Assembly: GCA_022842565.1 (NCBI GenBank)
Contig: JALHPH010000010.1
Location: 8,205 to 15,022, forward strand
From: Fimbriimonadaceae bacterium
GTDB lineage: Bacteria; Armatimonadota; Fimbriimonadia; Fimbriimonadales; Fimbriimonadaceae
Reading direction: 5' to 3'
Length of the DNA stretch: 6,818 bases
Shown here piece by piece: positions 1 to 5,630 of the stretch (positions are counted from its first letter, which is position 1; each line of letters opens with the position of its first letter). The position numbers and the translations under genes are program-made. The notes beneath the pieces are model-generated. The model worked only from the letters and a program-made list of their open reading frames with translations. It was not told where the DNA came from and did no database searches.

Positions 1-1
1 G

Positions 2-595
2 ATTGGACTGGGCGAGGACGGTCCTACCCACCAACCCCTCGAGCAAACAATGAGCCTACGGCTGATTCCGAACCTCAATGTGATGCGGCCCGCCGACGGC
101 AACGAAACTGCTGTGGCCTGGAAGATGGCACTGGAGAGCACCGAGACCCCGAGCGTGATCATCACCACTCGGCAGGCGGTGCAGCCCTGTTCGCCGACAC
201 TGACTGAAGGCGCGCACCCCGCCGAGCGGGGAGGATATGCGCTTCTCGACCCAGCTGATGTCAAGCTCACTCTGGTCGCGAGTGGTAGCGAAGTCGGACT
301 CGCGATGCAAGCGGCCCAGCAACTGGCCAGCGAGGGCATCCCGACGCGGGTTGTAAGCCTCTTCTCGTGGCATTTGTTTGAGTCTCAGGACCAGGCTTAC
401 CAGGCCACTGTGCTCCCGCGGACTCACCCGACGCTCAGCATCGAGGCCGGTACCACGCTCGGTTGGGCGCGGTATTCGGACGCCCATATCGGTATCGACC
501 GCTTCGGAGCGAGCGCACCCGGAAACGTTCTTTTCGAGAAGTTCGGATTCACCGTGGATGCGGTCGTCGCGCGAGCCAAATCACTTCTGCGCTAA
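2..595 (+). CDS. tkt: Transketolase, C-terminal part (5' end outside window)
   Basis: Transketolase moves two-carbon ketol units between sugar phosphates in the cytoplasmic non-oxidative pentose phosphate pathway, using thiamine diphosphate. The open frame enters at the left edge and 197 residues are visible. The first of these, GLGEDGPTHQP, is the family signature at the end of the pyrimidine-binding domain, followed by RPADGNE near residues 29-35. The C-terminal domain begins near residue 89 (LTLVASGSEV), and SIEAG and FGASAP follow towards the end, as in classical bacterial transketolases. The internal ATG at 50 is not the start, because family-conserved sequence continues upstream of it in frame. 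The frame ends in TAA at 593-595, at the normal C-terminus for the family (FGFTVD, then AKSLL). It converges on lepB, with a strong hairpin between them. Identification is firm; the N-terminal two thirds cannot be judged. Confidence 0.96.
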   Translation: MGLGEDGPTHQPLEQTMSLRLIPNLNVMRPADGNETAVAWKMALESTETPSVIITTRQAVQPCSPTLTEGAHPAERGGYALLDPADVKLTLVASGSEVGLAMQAAQQLASEGIPTRVVSLFSWHLFESQDQAYQATVLPRTHPTLSIEAGTTLGWARYSDAHIGIDRFGASAPGNVLFEKFGFTVDAVVARAKSLLR

Positions 596-599
596 ATAA

Positions 600-637
600 A
601 GAGTAGAGACCAGCCCAACCGGGCTGGTCTCTACTCT
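600..637. terminator. Perfect 17-bp hairpin between convergent tkt and lepB
   Basis: Positions 600-616 and 621-637 are exact reverse complements, closed by the 4-nt loop AACC. The hairpin starts 5 nt after the tkt stop codon and ends 14 nt before the lepB stop codon, so it serves both transcripts as a bidirectional terminator. For leftward transcription the stem is followed by a T-rich run (TTATTTA on the minus strand). For rightward transcription there is no T tract, only the A-rich sequence ahead of the stem, so termination of tkt may be less complete. Confidence 0.85.
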
Positions 638-651
638 GGACTGAAGCGGAC

Positions 652-1515
652 TCAGCGCGTCACGCGCATACGATTCACCGGCACGAAGATCACCTCGCTA
701 CGGCCGATTAGGTTGCGCCGAGGAACCAAGCCCCAGAAGCGGCCATCCGCGCTGTTGTTCCGGTTGTCACCCATCATCAAGTAGTAGCCCTCAGGCACTG
801 CTGCGGGCGGGGCGTCCATTAGTTGCTTTTGTCTCTCGAAGTCGCTGGGATCAACGAGGAATGCCTGCGCGATTCGGTAGGGGTCGCTGTTGGCCATTCC
901 CATCGACATCTGCACCGGCATGTAGTTGTCGCCTTCCTTCACCAACTTGAAATCGGTGTCCGCGATACCGCGGTCCCGCGTTACGTACGGTTCTTCCACT
1001 CGCTTTCCATCGCGATAGAGCAGCCCGTCACGGATTTCGATGACCTGGCCTGGCGTGCCGATGAGTCGCTTGATATAGTCCTGCTGCTTGTCTTCGGGGC
1101 GCAAGGCGGTCGCGGGCGGGCGAAAGACGACGATATCGCCAGCGTTCGGCTCCTGCGTGCGGTAGACCCACTTATTGGCAACGATATAGTCGTTCAACTG
1201 GAGTGTCTCCAGCATCGAACCCGTTGGGATGTAGAAAGTTTGGATGCCAAAAGGACGGATAATGAGAAAGACGATTCCGGCCGCATAGACCAGTGCGTCC
1301 AGAGTTTCGTTCAGGAACCGCAGGAACTTGTAAACGCCGTCGCGCAAGTGCACGGGCGTGCTGTTCAGGCGGGGATAAAGCGCAAAGCGAATGAGGGTGC
1401 AGACCGCCATAAAAATGACAACCTTGCTCAGCGGAGTGCGAGCGAGGTTGTCAATTTGTTGTCCGAGCGGGCTGGGACCCGTTGCTTGTGCAAGAAACAG
1501 GCCCCAATCGATCAT
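652..1515 (-). CDS. lepB: Signal peptidase I
   Basis: Leader peptidase that cleaves signal peptides from exported proteins on the outer face of the cytoplasmic membrane. The protein is 287 residues. It has two hydrophobic segments near residues 29-47 and 73-90, then the serine box IPTGSM (catalytic Ser100), the lysine box [12 protein letters not shown] (catalytic Lys149), and the late conserved box [11 protein letters not shown] starting at residue 249. Ser/Lys spacing and box order match S26 family type I peptidases. Two details differ from the commonest consensus: IPTGSM rather than IPSxSM, and SADGR where SxDSR is usual; neither removes a catalytic residue. The ATG at 1513-1515 overlaps the rplS stop as ATGA, and I see only a weak purine stretch upstream, so translation is probably coupled to rplS. 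It is the last gene of the trmD-rplS-lepB operon. Confidence 0.95.
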   Translation of the reverse strand: MIDWGLFLAQATGPSPLGQQIDNLARTPLSKVVIFMAVCTLIRFALYPRLNSTPVHLRDGVYKFLRFLNETLDALVYAAGIVFLIIRPFGIQTFYIPTGSMLETLQLNDYIVANKWVYRTQEPNAGDIVVFRPPATALRPEDKQQDYIKRLIGTPGQVIEIRDGLLYRDGKRVEEPYVTRDRGIADTDFKLVKEGDNYMPVQMSMGMANSDPYRIAQAFLVDPSDFERQKQLMDAPPAAVPEGYYLMMGDNRNNSADGRFWGLVPRRNLIGRSEVIFVPVNRMRVTR

Positions 1516-1865
1516 GATCGTCGCTCGGCAATACGGGCGGCCTTACCGACCTTCTCGCGGATGTAGTACAGCTTCGCGCGTCGGACCTTACCGTGGCGGA
1601 TCACTTCAAACTTCTCGATGCGTGGCGAGTGGATGGGGAAGGAGCGCTCGACGCCGACGCCGTTGCTCACCTTGCGGACCACGATGCTCTCGGCTACGCC
1701 ACCATTGCGGCAAGCGATGATGAGTCCTTCGAAGAGCTGAATTCGCTCTTTGTTACCTTCACGGACTTTCGTGTAGACCTTGACGGTGTCACCCGGTCGA
1801 AAATTGGGAAGATCCTTCTTCATGTGGGGTTCAGCCACACTGTTCAAAATTGCTTGCTTATTCAT
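1512..1865 (-). CDS. rplS: 50S ribosomal protein L19
   Basis: L19 is a large-subunit ribosomal protein located near the 30S-50S interface. With the chosen start the protein is 117 residues, against about 115 for E. coli L19. Recognisable blocks run in family order: [16 protein letters not shown], then [13 protein letters not shown], then [19 protein letters not shown], then [18 protein letters not shown] near the end. The frame is open up to an ATG at 1916, but the ATG at 1863-1865 is preferred: it has GGAGG upstream (1878-1882, 12 nt away), gives the normal family length, and the extra 17 residues would be an unusual arginine-rich extension with no ribosome site before it. It lies 71 nt after trmD and its stop overlaps the lepB start by 4 bp. 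Confidence 0.96.
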   Translation of the reverse strand: MNKQAILNSVAEPHMKKDLPNFRPGDTVKVYTKVREGNKERIQLFEGLIIACRNGGVAESIVVRKVSNGVGVERSFPIHSPRIEKFEVIRHGKVRRAKLYYIREKVGKAARIAERRS

Positions 1866-1877
1866 TTCGGTTCGAGC

Positions 1878-1882
1878 CCTCC
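1878..1882 (-). promoter_or_regulatory. Shine-Dalgarno site that sets the rplS start
   Basis: On the minus strand this reads GGAGG within CGGAGGG, 12 nt before the ATG at 1863-1865. The spacing is longer than the usual 5-9 nt. The site lies inside a small potential hairpin: TTCGG (1881-1885 on the minus strand) and CCGAA (1866-1870) can pair and would place the site in the loop right before the start codon. It supports the 117-residue L19 over the longer frame. Confidence 0.6.
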
Positions 1883-1889
1883 GAAGCCA

Positions 1890-1906
1890 TGCGAGTTGCA
1901 CTCGCA
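1890..1906 (-). other. Small hairpin in the trmD-rplS gap
   Basis: A 7-bp perfect stem (TGCGAGT with ACTCGCA) closes a 3-nt loop in the 71-nt leader between trmD and rplS. There is no T tract after it on either strand, so it is unlikely to be a full terminator. It could pause polymerase, stabilise the rplS-lepB part of the message, or be part of a ribosomal-protein leader. The function is inferred only from position. Confidence 0.4.
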
Positions 1907-1936
1907 AGCGGGCCATCTAGTGGATCGCGCAGTCAG

Positions 1937-2653
1937 CTAGTTTAGCAGATCAAGGTCACTACTTTCAAGGTGAGCCATTGCAAAAAGATCGGGCCGGTTC
2001 TTGCGTGTCAGTTGCAACGATTGTTGGCGCTTCCAACGTTCCACGGCCGCATGATCACCGGACCTTAAGACCTCTGGAGGTGTCAGGCCACCGAATTCCC
2101 AGGGCCGAGTGTATTGTGGAGCACTCAACAGACCACCGGAATGGCTATCGATCTCAAGGCTGCCCGCGCAGCCAAGCACACCCGGAAGGAGGCGCACGAT
2201 CGCATCCGCCACCATCATTGCGGGCAGTTCGCCACCGGTCAGCACAAAATCACCCATCGAGATCACTCGGGCACCCGCCCGTTCAGCGATCCGAGCGTCC
2301 AGACCCTCGTAGTGCCCACAAACCATCACGAGTTGCGCTGCGGTGCTGAGTTCTTGCGCCTTGGACTGGTCAAACCTTTCGCCCCAGGGTTCAAAGACCA
2401 AGACCTGAGCCCCCTCTTCCGCAGGCTCCATGGCTGCTGAAACGGCCTGCCAAACGATGTCGGGCTTCATCACCATGCCCGGGCCGCCGCCAAATGGCTT
2501 GTCATCCACCGTTCGGTGGGCGTCGGTGGCGTAGTCGCGCGGGTTCCAACCTCGAAAAGTGACCGCGCCATCGGCTTCGGCCCGAGCCAGGATGCTGTGC
2601 CGAATCCCCGCCAGCACAGACTCCGGAAAGAGGGTCACAAAGTCGATGATCAC
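1937..2653 (-). CDS. trmD: tRNA (guanine-N1)-methyltransferase TrmD
   Basis: TrmD methylates N1 of guanosine 37, next to the anticodon, using S-adenosylmethionine, and so prevents +1 frameshifting. It is a SPOUT-class trefoil-knot enzyme. The predicted 238 residues begin MIIDFVTLFPE, the family N-terminus. Then come DDKPFGGGPGMVMKP (50-64), GHYEGLD (113-119), the knot loop MGDFVLTGGELPAM (133-146), and YTRP (181-184). Arg154 and Asp169 fall at the same numbers as the functional Arg and Asp known from Haemophilus TrmD. That agreement supports the GTG at 2651-2653 as the start; the frame is open to an ATG at 2701, but that would add 16 unmatched residues running across the gcvH start. No ribosome site precedes the GTG. 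Instead CATAAT ends 6 nt before it, suggesting a leaderless message. It heads the operon with rplS and lepB. Confidence 0.95.
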   Translation of the reverse strand: MIIDFVTLFPESVLAGIRHSILARAEADGAVTFRGWNPRDYATDAHRTVDDKPFGGGPGMVMKPDIVWQAVSAAMEPAEEGAQVLVFEPWGERFDQSKAQELSTAAQLVMVCGHYEGLDARIAERAGARVISMGDFVLTGGELPAMMVADAIVRLLPGVLGCAGSLEIDSHSGGLLSAPQYTRPWEFGGLTPPEVLRSGDHAAVERWKRQQSLQLTRKNRPDLFAMAHLESSDLDLLN

Positions 2654-2659
2654 AAAAGC

Positions 2660-2665
2660 ATTATG
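2660..2665 (-). promoter_or_regulatory. Predicted -10 element for trmD (leaderless)
   Basis: On the minus strand the hexamer is CATAAT, five of six matches to TATAAT. It is followed by exactly six nucleotides (GCTTTT) and then the trmD GTG, so a start site at the usual distance would coincide with the start codon. I see no good -35 at 17 bp (TCCTTG is the sequence there). It stands back to back with the gcvH -10, 11 bp away. Confidence 0.55.
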
Positions 2666-2673
2666 GGCCGACT

Positions 2674-2682
2674 TGGTAGAAT
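2674..2682 (+). promoter_or_regulatory. Predicted extended -10 promoter for gcvH (leaderless)
   Basis: The sequence TGG-TAGAAT is an extended -10 element: the TGn motif at 2674-2676 joined to a hexamer with five of six matches to TATAAT. Six nucleotides separate it from the GTG at 2689, so the transcript should begin at or next to the start codon. No -35 is recognisable, which is tolerable for an extended -10 promoter. Confidence 0.55.
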
Positions 2683-2688
2683 CAAGGA

Positions 2689-3066
2689 GTGAACGTCCCA
2701 TCCGATCTCAAGTACACCAAGTCGCATGAGTGGGTCCGCATCGAGGGCGATATTGCGACCATCGGCATTACTGACCACGCTCAATCCGAACTGGGCGACA
2801 TCGTTTACCTTGATCTCCCGACTCCCGGCCGCACGCTCCAACTGGAGGAGACCTTTGGCTCGGTGGAATCTGTGAAAACGGTGAGCGATCTGTACGCTCC
2901 TGTTGCGGGTGAAGTCGTAGAAGTGAATGGCAGTCTGGGTGGTCAAAGCGAGCTTGTCAACTCGGATCCCTATAGTTCAGGTTGGTTGGTCAAAGTGCGC
3001 GTGAGCGATTCGGCCCAACTGGCCGACCTCTTGGACGCCAGCGACTACGAATCTGAGATCGGTTAA
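2689..3066 (+). CDS. gcvH: Glycine cleavage system H protein
   Basis: H protein carries the aminomethyl intermediate on a lipoyl arm between the P, T and L proteins of the glycine cleavage system. The 125 residues match the family length. KYTKSHEWV (8-16), IGITDHAQSELGDIVYLDLP (25-44) and ESVKTVSDLYAPVAGEV (60-76) are all present, and Lys63 within ESVKT is the expected lipoylation site. NSDPYSSGWLVKV follows the lipoyl domain, as is typical. The GTG at 2689 is the only standard start codon after the in-frame TAG at 2677. AAGGAG lies directly on it (2684-2689) with no spacer, too close for normal Shine-Dalgarno pairing, whereas an extended -10 ends 6 nt upstream; a leaderless start is therefore more likely. 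It is divergent from trmD and 4 nt ahead of gcvPA, with which it forms an operon. Confidence 0.96.
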   Translation: MNVPSDLKYTKSHEWVRIEGDIATIGITDHAQSELGDIVYLDLPTPGRTLQLEETFGSVESVKTVSDLYAPVAGEVVEVNGSLGGQSELVNSDPYSSGWLVKVRVSDSAQLADLLDASDYESEIG

Positions 3067-3070
3067 CACC

Positions 3071-4396
3071 ATGCCCTACATCCCCCACACTGCCGACGAC
3101 GAAGCCGCAATGCTGAAGACCATCGGGGTCAACAGCATTGATGACCTGTTCGTCGAAATCCCCGAAGACCTGCGCGTGCGCAAGCCGCTGAACATCGCCG
3201 ACGCGATGGACGAGCGCAAGCTGTACCAGCACCTTTTCAATCTTGCTAGCCAAAACCAGAGCGCCGCGAAGCTGGATTGGTACTTGGGCGCGGGGCTCTA
3301 TGACCGGTACGTGCCGGCCAGTGTGGGGGCGATTATCTCGCGCGGCGAATTCCTTACCGCCTATACGCCCTATCAGCCCGAAATGAGCCAGGGCTACCTG
3401 CAGACCATATACGAGTTCCAGACGATGGTCGCCGAGCTCTACGGCATGGACGTGGCCAACGCGTCGATGTACGATGGCGCGACGAGCATGGCCGAAGCGG
3501 CCATCATGGCCACGAGCGTCACGGGCCGCAGCAAGGTCTTTGTGGCACAAGCGGTCCACCCGAACTACCGAGAGGTCCTAGGCACCTATAGCTGGGCGCA
3601 GGGCCTAGACGTGACGGTTGGGCAGCACGAACAGGGCGCAACCACCGACTACTCGGCTCTGACCGACGAATTTGCCTGCGTGATCGTTCAGACCCCCAAC
3701 TTCTATGGCGTGCTGGAGGACCTGCAGGCTGCCCGCGACGCGGCTAACCAAGTGGGCGCCATGTTGGTGGTCGTCGCTGATCCAGTGGCGTGTGCCCTCA
3801 TTCAGCCCCCCGGAGCATTCGACGCTGACATCGTGGTTGGCGAGGGCCAACCCCTTGGCGTCGCGATGGGTTTTGGCGGCCCGCTGCTCGGTCTCTTCGC
3901 CACGAAGGACGCATATGTACGCAGAATTCCCGGCCGAATTGTGGGCCGCACGCAAGACGTGGACGGCAAGCCAGGCTTCACCATGACCCTGCGTACCCGC
4001 GAGCAGGATATCCGCCGAGAAAAAGCGACGAGCAACATCTGCACAAACGAGGCCCTGATGGCGCTTGCAGCGACGGTTTACATGTCAGCGCTGGGCAAGA
4101 ACGGCATGCAGAGCATCGCCGAATCCTCGGTGCGCAACACGCAATATGCCATCAGCGAACTGGCGAAGCACGGCATTAAACCGGCCTTCCCAGGAAAGGT
4201 CTTCGGGGAAGTCACCCTGAACCTGGGTACCGACGCAACTGTGGTACGAGACCGCCTGATCGAGCAGGGGATCATGGCTGGATTGCCACTCGGTAACTAT
4301 GAGGGCCATTCACCCAATTGGTTACTTTCAGCCTTTACCGAGAACCGGACAAAAGAGCAGATTGATCGGCTGGTGGCCGCGCTCGCCGCGCGCTAG
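3071..4396 (+). CDS. gcvPA: Glycine dehydrogenase (decarboxylating), subunit 1 (split P-protein alpha)
   Basis: This is the N-terminal half of the P-protein encoded as a separate gene, as in many Gram-positives, thermophiles and deep-branching bacteria. With the beta subunit it decarboxylates glycine and passes the aminomethyl group to lipoyl-GcvH. The 441 residues match the usual length of about 440-450. The N-terminus MPYIPHTADDEAAML, the segment AYTPYQPEMSQGYLQ, the block ASMYDGATSMAEAA and the late FTMTLRTREQDIRREKATSN are characteristic. The PLP-binding lysine is carried by the beta subunit in split systems, so its absence here is expected. The ATG is 4 nt after the gcvH stop with no strong ribosome site, so translation is probably coupled. 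gcvPB and gcvT do not follow; a convergent gene ends 2 bp downstream. The glycine function is firm. Confidence 0.95.
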   Translation: MPYIPHTADDEAAMLKTIGVNSIDDLFVEIPEDLRVRKPLNIADAMDERKLYQHLFNLASQNQSAAKLDWYLGAGLYDRYVPASVGAIISRGEFLTAYTPYQPEMSQGYLQTIYEFQTMVAELYGMDVANASMYDGATSMAEAAIMATSVTGRSKVFVAQAVHPNYREVLGTYSWAQGLDVTVGQHEQGATTDYSALTDEFACVIVQTPNFYGVLEDLQAARDAANQVGAMLVVVADPVACALIQPPGAFDADIVVGEGQPLGVAMGFGGPLLGLFATKDAYVRRIPGRIVGRTQDVDGKPGFTMTLRTREQDIRREKATSNICTNEALMALAATVYMSALGKNGMQSIAESSVRNTQYAISELAKHGIKPAFPGKVFGEVTLNLGTDATVVRDRLIEQGIMAGLPLGNYEGHSPNWLLSAFTENRTKEQIDRLVAALAAR

Positions 4397-4398
4397 TT

Positions 4399-5109
4399 TC
4401 ATTCGCCAGGCGGCGGGAACGGGCAGCCCGAGGTCATCTCTTTTGGAGCCGCGGTCGAGATAAACGGCCGCGGCTCTATCTTTGCGAGCGCCGCCACTCG
4501 CGCCGATACATCCTTCAGCATCTCAAGCGAGTAGCCTGGGTAGGCCTTGTCGATGGTGCCGCCCGGTGCGACGAGAGTCGTGTAAACCCCGGCCTCTGCA
4601 CGGTAAGCCCGAATGGTCTTTTGCATCGGGTCCAGCAGGACCCGAAAATGCGGTTTGACTTCCGCAACCCACGCTTTAGCTTGGGCTGGGTTCGCATTGA
4701 TGATTGCGACCACCTCCAGTTCTTCCGGATATAGCTCGACGAGCTTATCGACAAAGTACTTCGCACCGATACAGCAGGGGCAATCTCGCTCGACGAAGAA
4801 GAGGAGAACGGGCTTGGTGCGGTTCAAATCTTGCAAGAGCATCGTTTTGCCGTCGGGGTCCGGCAGTGCAAAATCGGGTGCGGGCTGGGCGGCTAGCTCC
4901 GCAGCTGTTCCGCGCATCGACTCAGTGACCGGATGATCCACCTGTTGCCGCATCTGGAGCTTCTTCAGCGAGGCCTCGGTGTCGGGAAGAGCGAGAGCAG
5001 GGTCCAATCGCGGCGGGCGAGGTGCTCGCGAACCGTAAAAACTCGCAACGCCAACGGCGATGGCAGCCATCGTTAAGAGCGACCACGCCACAGCCAATGG
5101 GGCTTTCAT
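4399..5109 (-). CDS. Membrane-anchored or exported thioredoxin-fold (redoxin) protein with CPCC motif
   Basis: The 236-residue protein has one N-terminal hydrophobic stretch (about 5-25), which acts as a signal peptide or anchor, then a proline/arginine-rich linker. An AhpC/TSA- or TlpA-like thioredoxin fold follows: APDFALPDPDGKTMLLQDL at 77-95, then a beta strand leading into the active site CPCC at 110-113 (Cys110 and Cys113 as CxxC, with Cys112 inside it). The position usually held by cis-proline in TlpA/ResA proteins (PTTF) reads VYTTL, with Tyr176. A lone Cys229 sits eight residues from the C-terminus. This suggests thiol-disulfide or peroxide chemistry outside the cytoplasm, but the substrate is unknown and I do not assign a gene name. 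The ATG at 5107-5109 is chosen because TACAAT lies 9 nt upstream; GGGAG abuts the ATG. It is divergent from a peroxiredoxin gene. Confidence 0.8.
   Translation of the reverse strand: MKAPLAVAWSLLTMAAIAVGVASFYGSRAPRPPRLDPALALPDTEASLKKLQMRQQVDHPVTESMRGTAAELAAQPAPDFALPDPDGKTMLLQDLNRTKPVLLFFVERDCPCCIGAKYFVDKLVELYPEELEVVAIINANPAQAKAWVAEVKPHFRVLLDPMQKTIRAYRAEAGVYTTLVAPGGTIDKAYPGYSLEMLKDVSARVAALAKIEPRPFISTAAPKEMTSGCPFPPPGE
4443..4479 (+). terminator. Possible gcvPA terminator inside the convergent redoxin gene
   Basis: A 9-bp perfect stem (4446-4454 with 4468-4476) closes a 13-nt loop, with a G-T and a T-A pair able to extend it. It begins about 50 nt after the gcvPA stop and is followed on the plus strand by TATCTTTG, a weak T-rich tail. 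The two convergent genes are only 2 bp apart, so any terminator for gcvPA must lie within the other gene. The stem is GC-rich coding DNA and may be coincidental. Confidence 0.35.
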
Positions 5110-5118
5110 CTCCCATTG

Positions 5119-5124
5119 ATTGTA
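5119..5124 (-). promoter_or_regulatory. Predicted -10 element for the redoxin gene
   Basis: On the minus strand the hexamer is TACAAT, five of six matches to TATAAT, ending 9 nt before the ATG at 5109. A start site 6-7 nt downstream would leave a leader of only two or three nucleotides. No clear -35 is visible. It lies back to back with the peroxiredoxin -10, 7 bp away, so polymerase can occupy only one of the two at a time. Confidence 0.5.
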
Positions 5125-5131
5125 CTTGGTT

Positions 5132-5137
5132 CATAAT
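5132..5137 (+). promoter_or_regulatory. Predicted -10 element for the peroxiredoxin gene (leaderless)
   Basis: CATAAT, the same hexamer as proposed for trmD, is followed by exactly six nucleotides (GAAACT) and then the ATG at 5144. There is no purine-rich ribosome site between them, so initiation on a leaderless message is the simplest reading. I see no -35 at the standard distance. Confidence 0.55.
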
Positions 5138-5143
5138 GAAACT

Positions 5144-5617
5144 ATGGCGATTCAAACCGGGGTCCAAGCCCCTCAATTTTCTCTCAAATCGATGTCGGCT
5201 GATGGCCTGGTAGACGTTTCGCTGGCCGATTATCGCGGCAAGAACGTCGTGCTGCTGTTCTTCCCAGCCGCTTTCACTGGGGTTTGCACTCAAGAAATGT
5301 GCGACGTGAGCCAGGGTCTTTCGGGCGGCATGGGTGACGCCGTTGTGCTTGGGCTTTCGGGCGATACCGCTTTTGCGCAAGACGCATGGGCCAAGCAGAA
5401 TGACATCAAGGTGCCGCTGCTCAGCGACTACAGCAAGACCGTCGCCGAGGCCTACGACGTCGTTCTGCCCGATCTCGCTGGCATGGGGCCAGCTTCTAAG
5501 CGGGCGGCTTTTGTGATTGATAAGGAAGGCGTGGTCCGCTATAGCGAAGAGACCCCGACACCGCTGGAACTGCCGAACTTCGAGCAGATTCGAACGACCC
5601 TCGATTCGCTCAGCTAG
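5144..5617 (+). CDS. Peroxiredoxin (AhpC/TSA family, AhpE-like)
   Basis: A cytoplasmic thiol peroxidase that reduces hydrogen peroxide or organic peroxides. The 157 residues have no signal peptide. FPAAFTGVCTQEMCD carries the peroxidatic Cys48 in the family Pxxx(T/S)xxC setting, with Pro41, Thr45 and a second Cys53 five residues on; Arg120 in SKRAAFVID is the likely catalytic arginine. The C-x4-C pattern occurs in many AhpE/bacterioferritin-comigratory-like members, but whether Cys53 is the resolving cysteine cannot be told from sequence alone. The ATG at 5144 is preferred to the in-frame TTG at 5120, because the eight extra residues match nothing in the family and the proposed -10 lies within them. 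It is divergent from a thioredoxin-fold gene and 28 nt ahead of an exported propeller gene. Confidence 0.92.
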   Translation: MAIQTGVQAPQFSLKSMSADGLVDVSLADYRGKNVVLLFFPAAFTGVCTQEMCDVSQGLSGGMGDAVVLGLSGDTAFAQDAWAKQNDIKVPLLSDYSKTVAEAYDVVLPDLAGMGPASKRAAFVIDKEGVVRYSEETPTPLELPNFEQIRTTLDSLS

Positions 5618-5630
5618 AGCCTTCAGTTTT

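Noticed and set aside
50..595. Treating the ATG at 50 as the start of a short separate gene
   Set aside because: The transketolase signature GLGEDGPTHQP lies upstream of it in the same frame, so this is the interior of a full-length gene cut by the window edge.
823..1566. Long plus-strand open frame opposite lepB (247 codons)
   Set aside because: It lies antisense to a clearly conserved signal peptidase, shows no recognisable domain, and reads as a mirror of that gene's codon use.
1866..1916. N-terminal extension of L19 starting at the ATG at 1914-1916
   Set aside because: It would add 17 residues with no family match and has no ribosome site before it, whereas the ATG at 1865 has GGAGG upstream and gives the normal length.
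1938..1943. A TAAACT hexamer at the end of trmD as an internal promoter for rplS
   Set aside because: It matches only the loose TANNNT pattern, has no -35, and overlaps the trmD stop; readthrough from trmD explains rplS expression more simply.
2654..2701. N-terminal extension of TrmD starting at the ATG at 2699-2701
   Set aside because: The GTG at 2653 gives the family N-terminus and puts Arg154 and Asp169 at the expected numbers; the longer version would overlap gcvH and its promoter.
2990..3559. Minus-strand open frame of 189 codons opposite gcvH and gcvPA
   Set aside because: Composition is typical of an antisense shadow (rich in His, Arg, Val and Gly without motifs), and both plus-strand genes are firmly identified.
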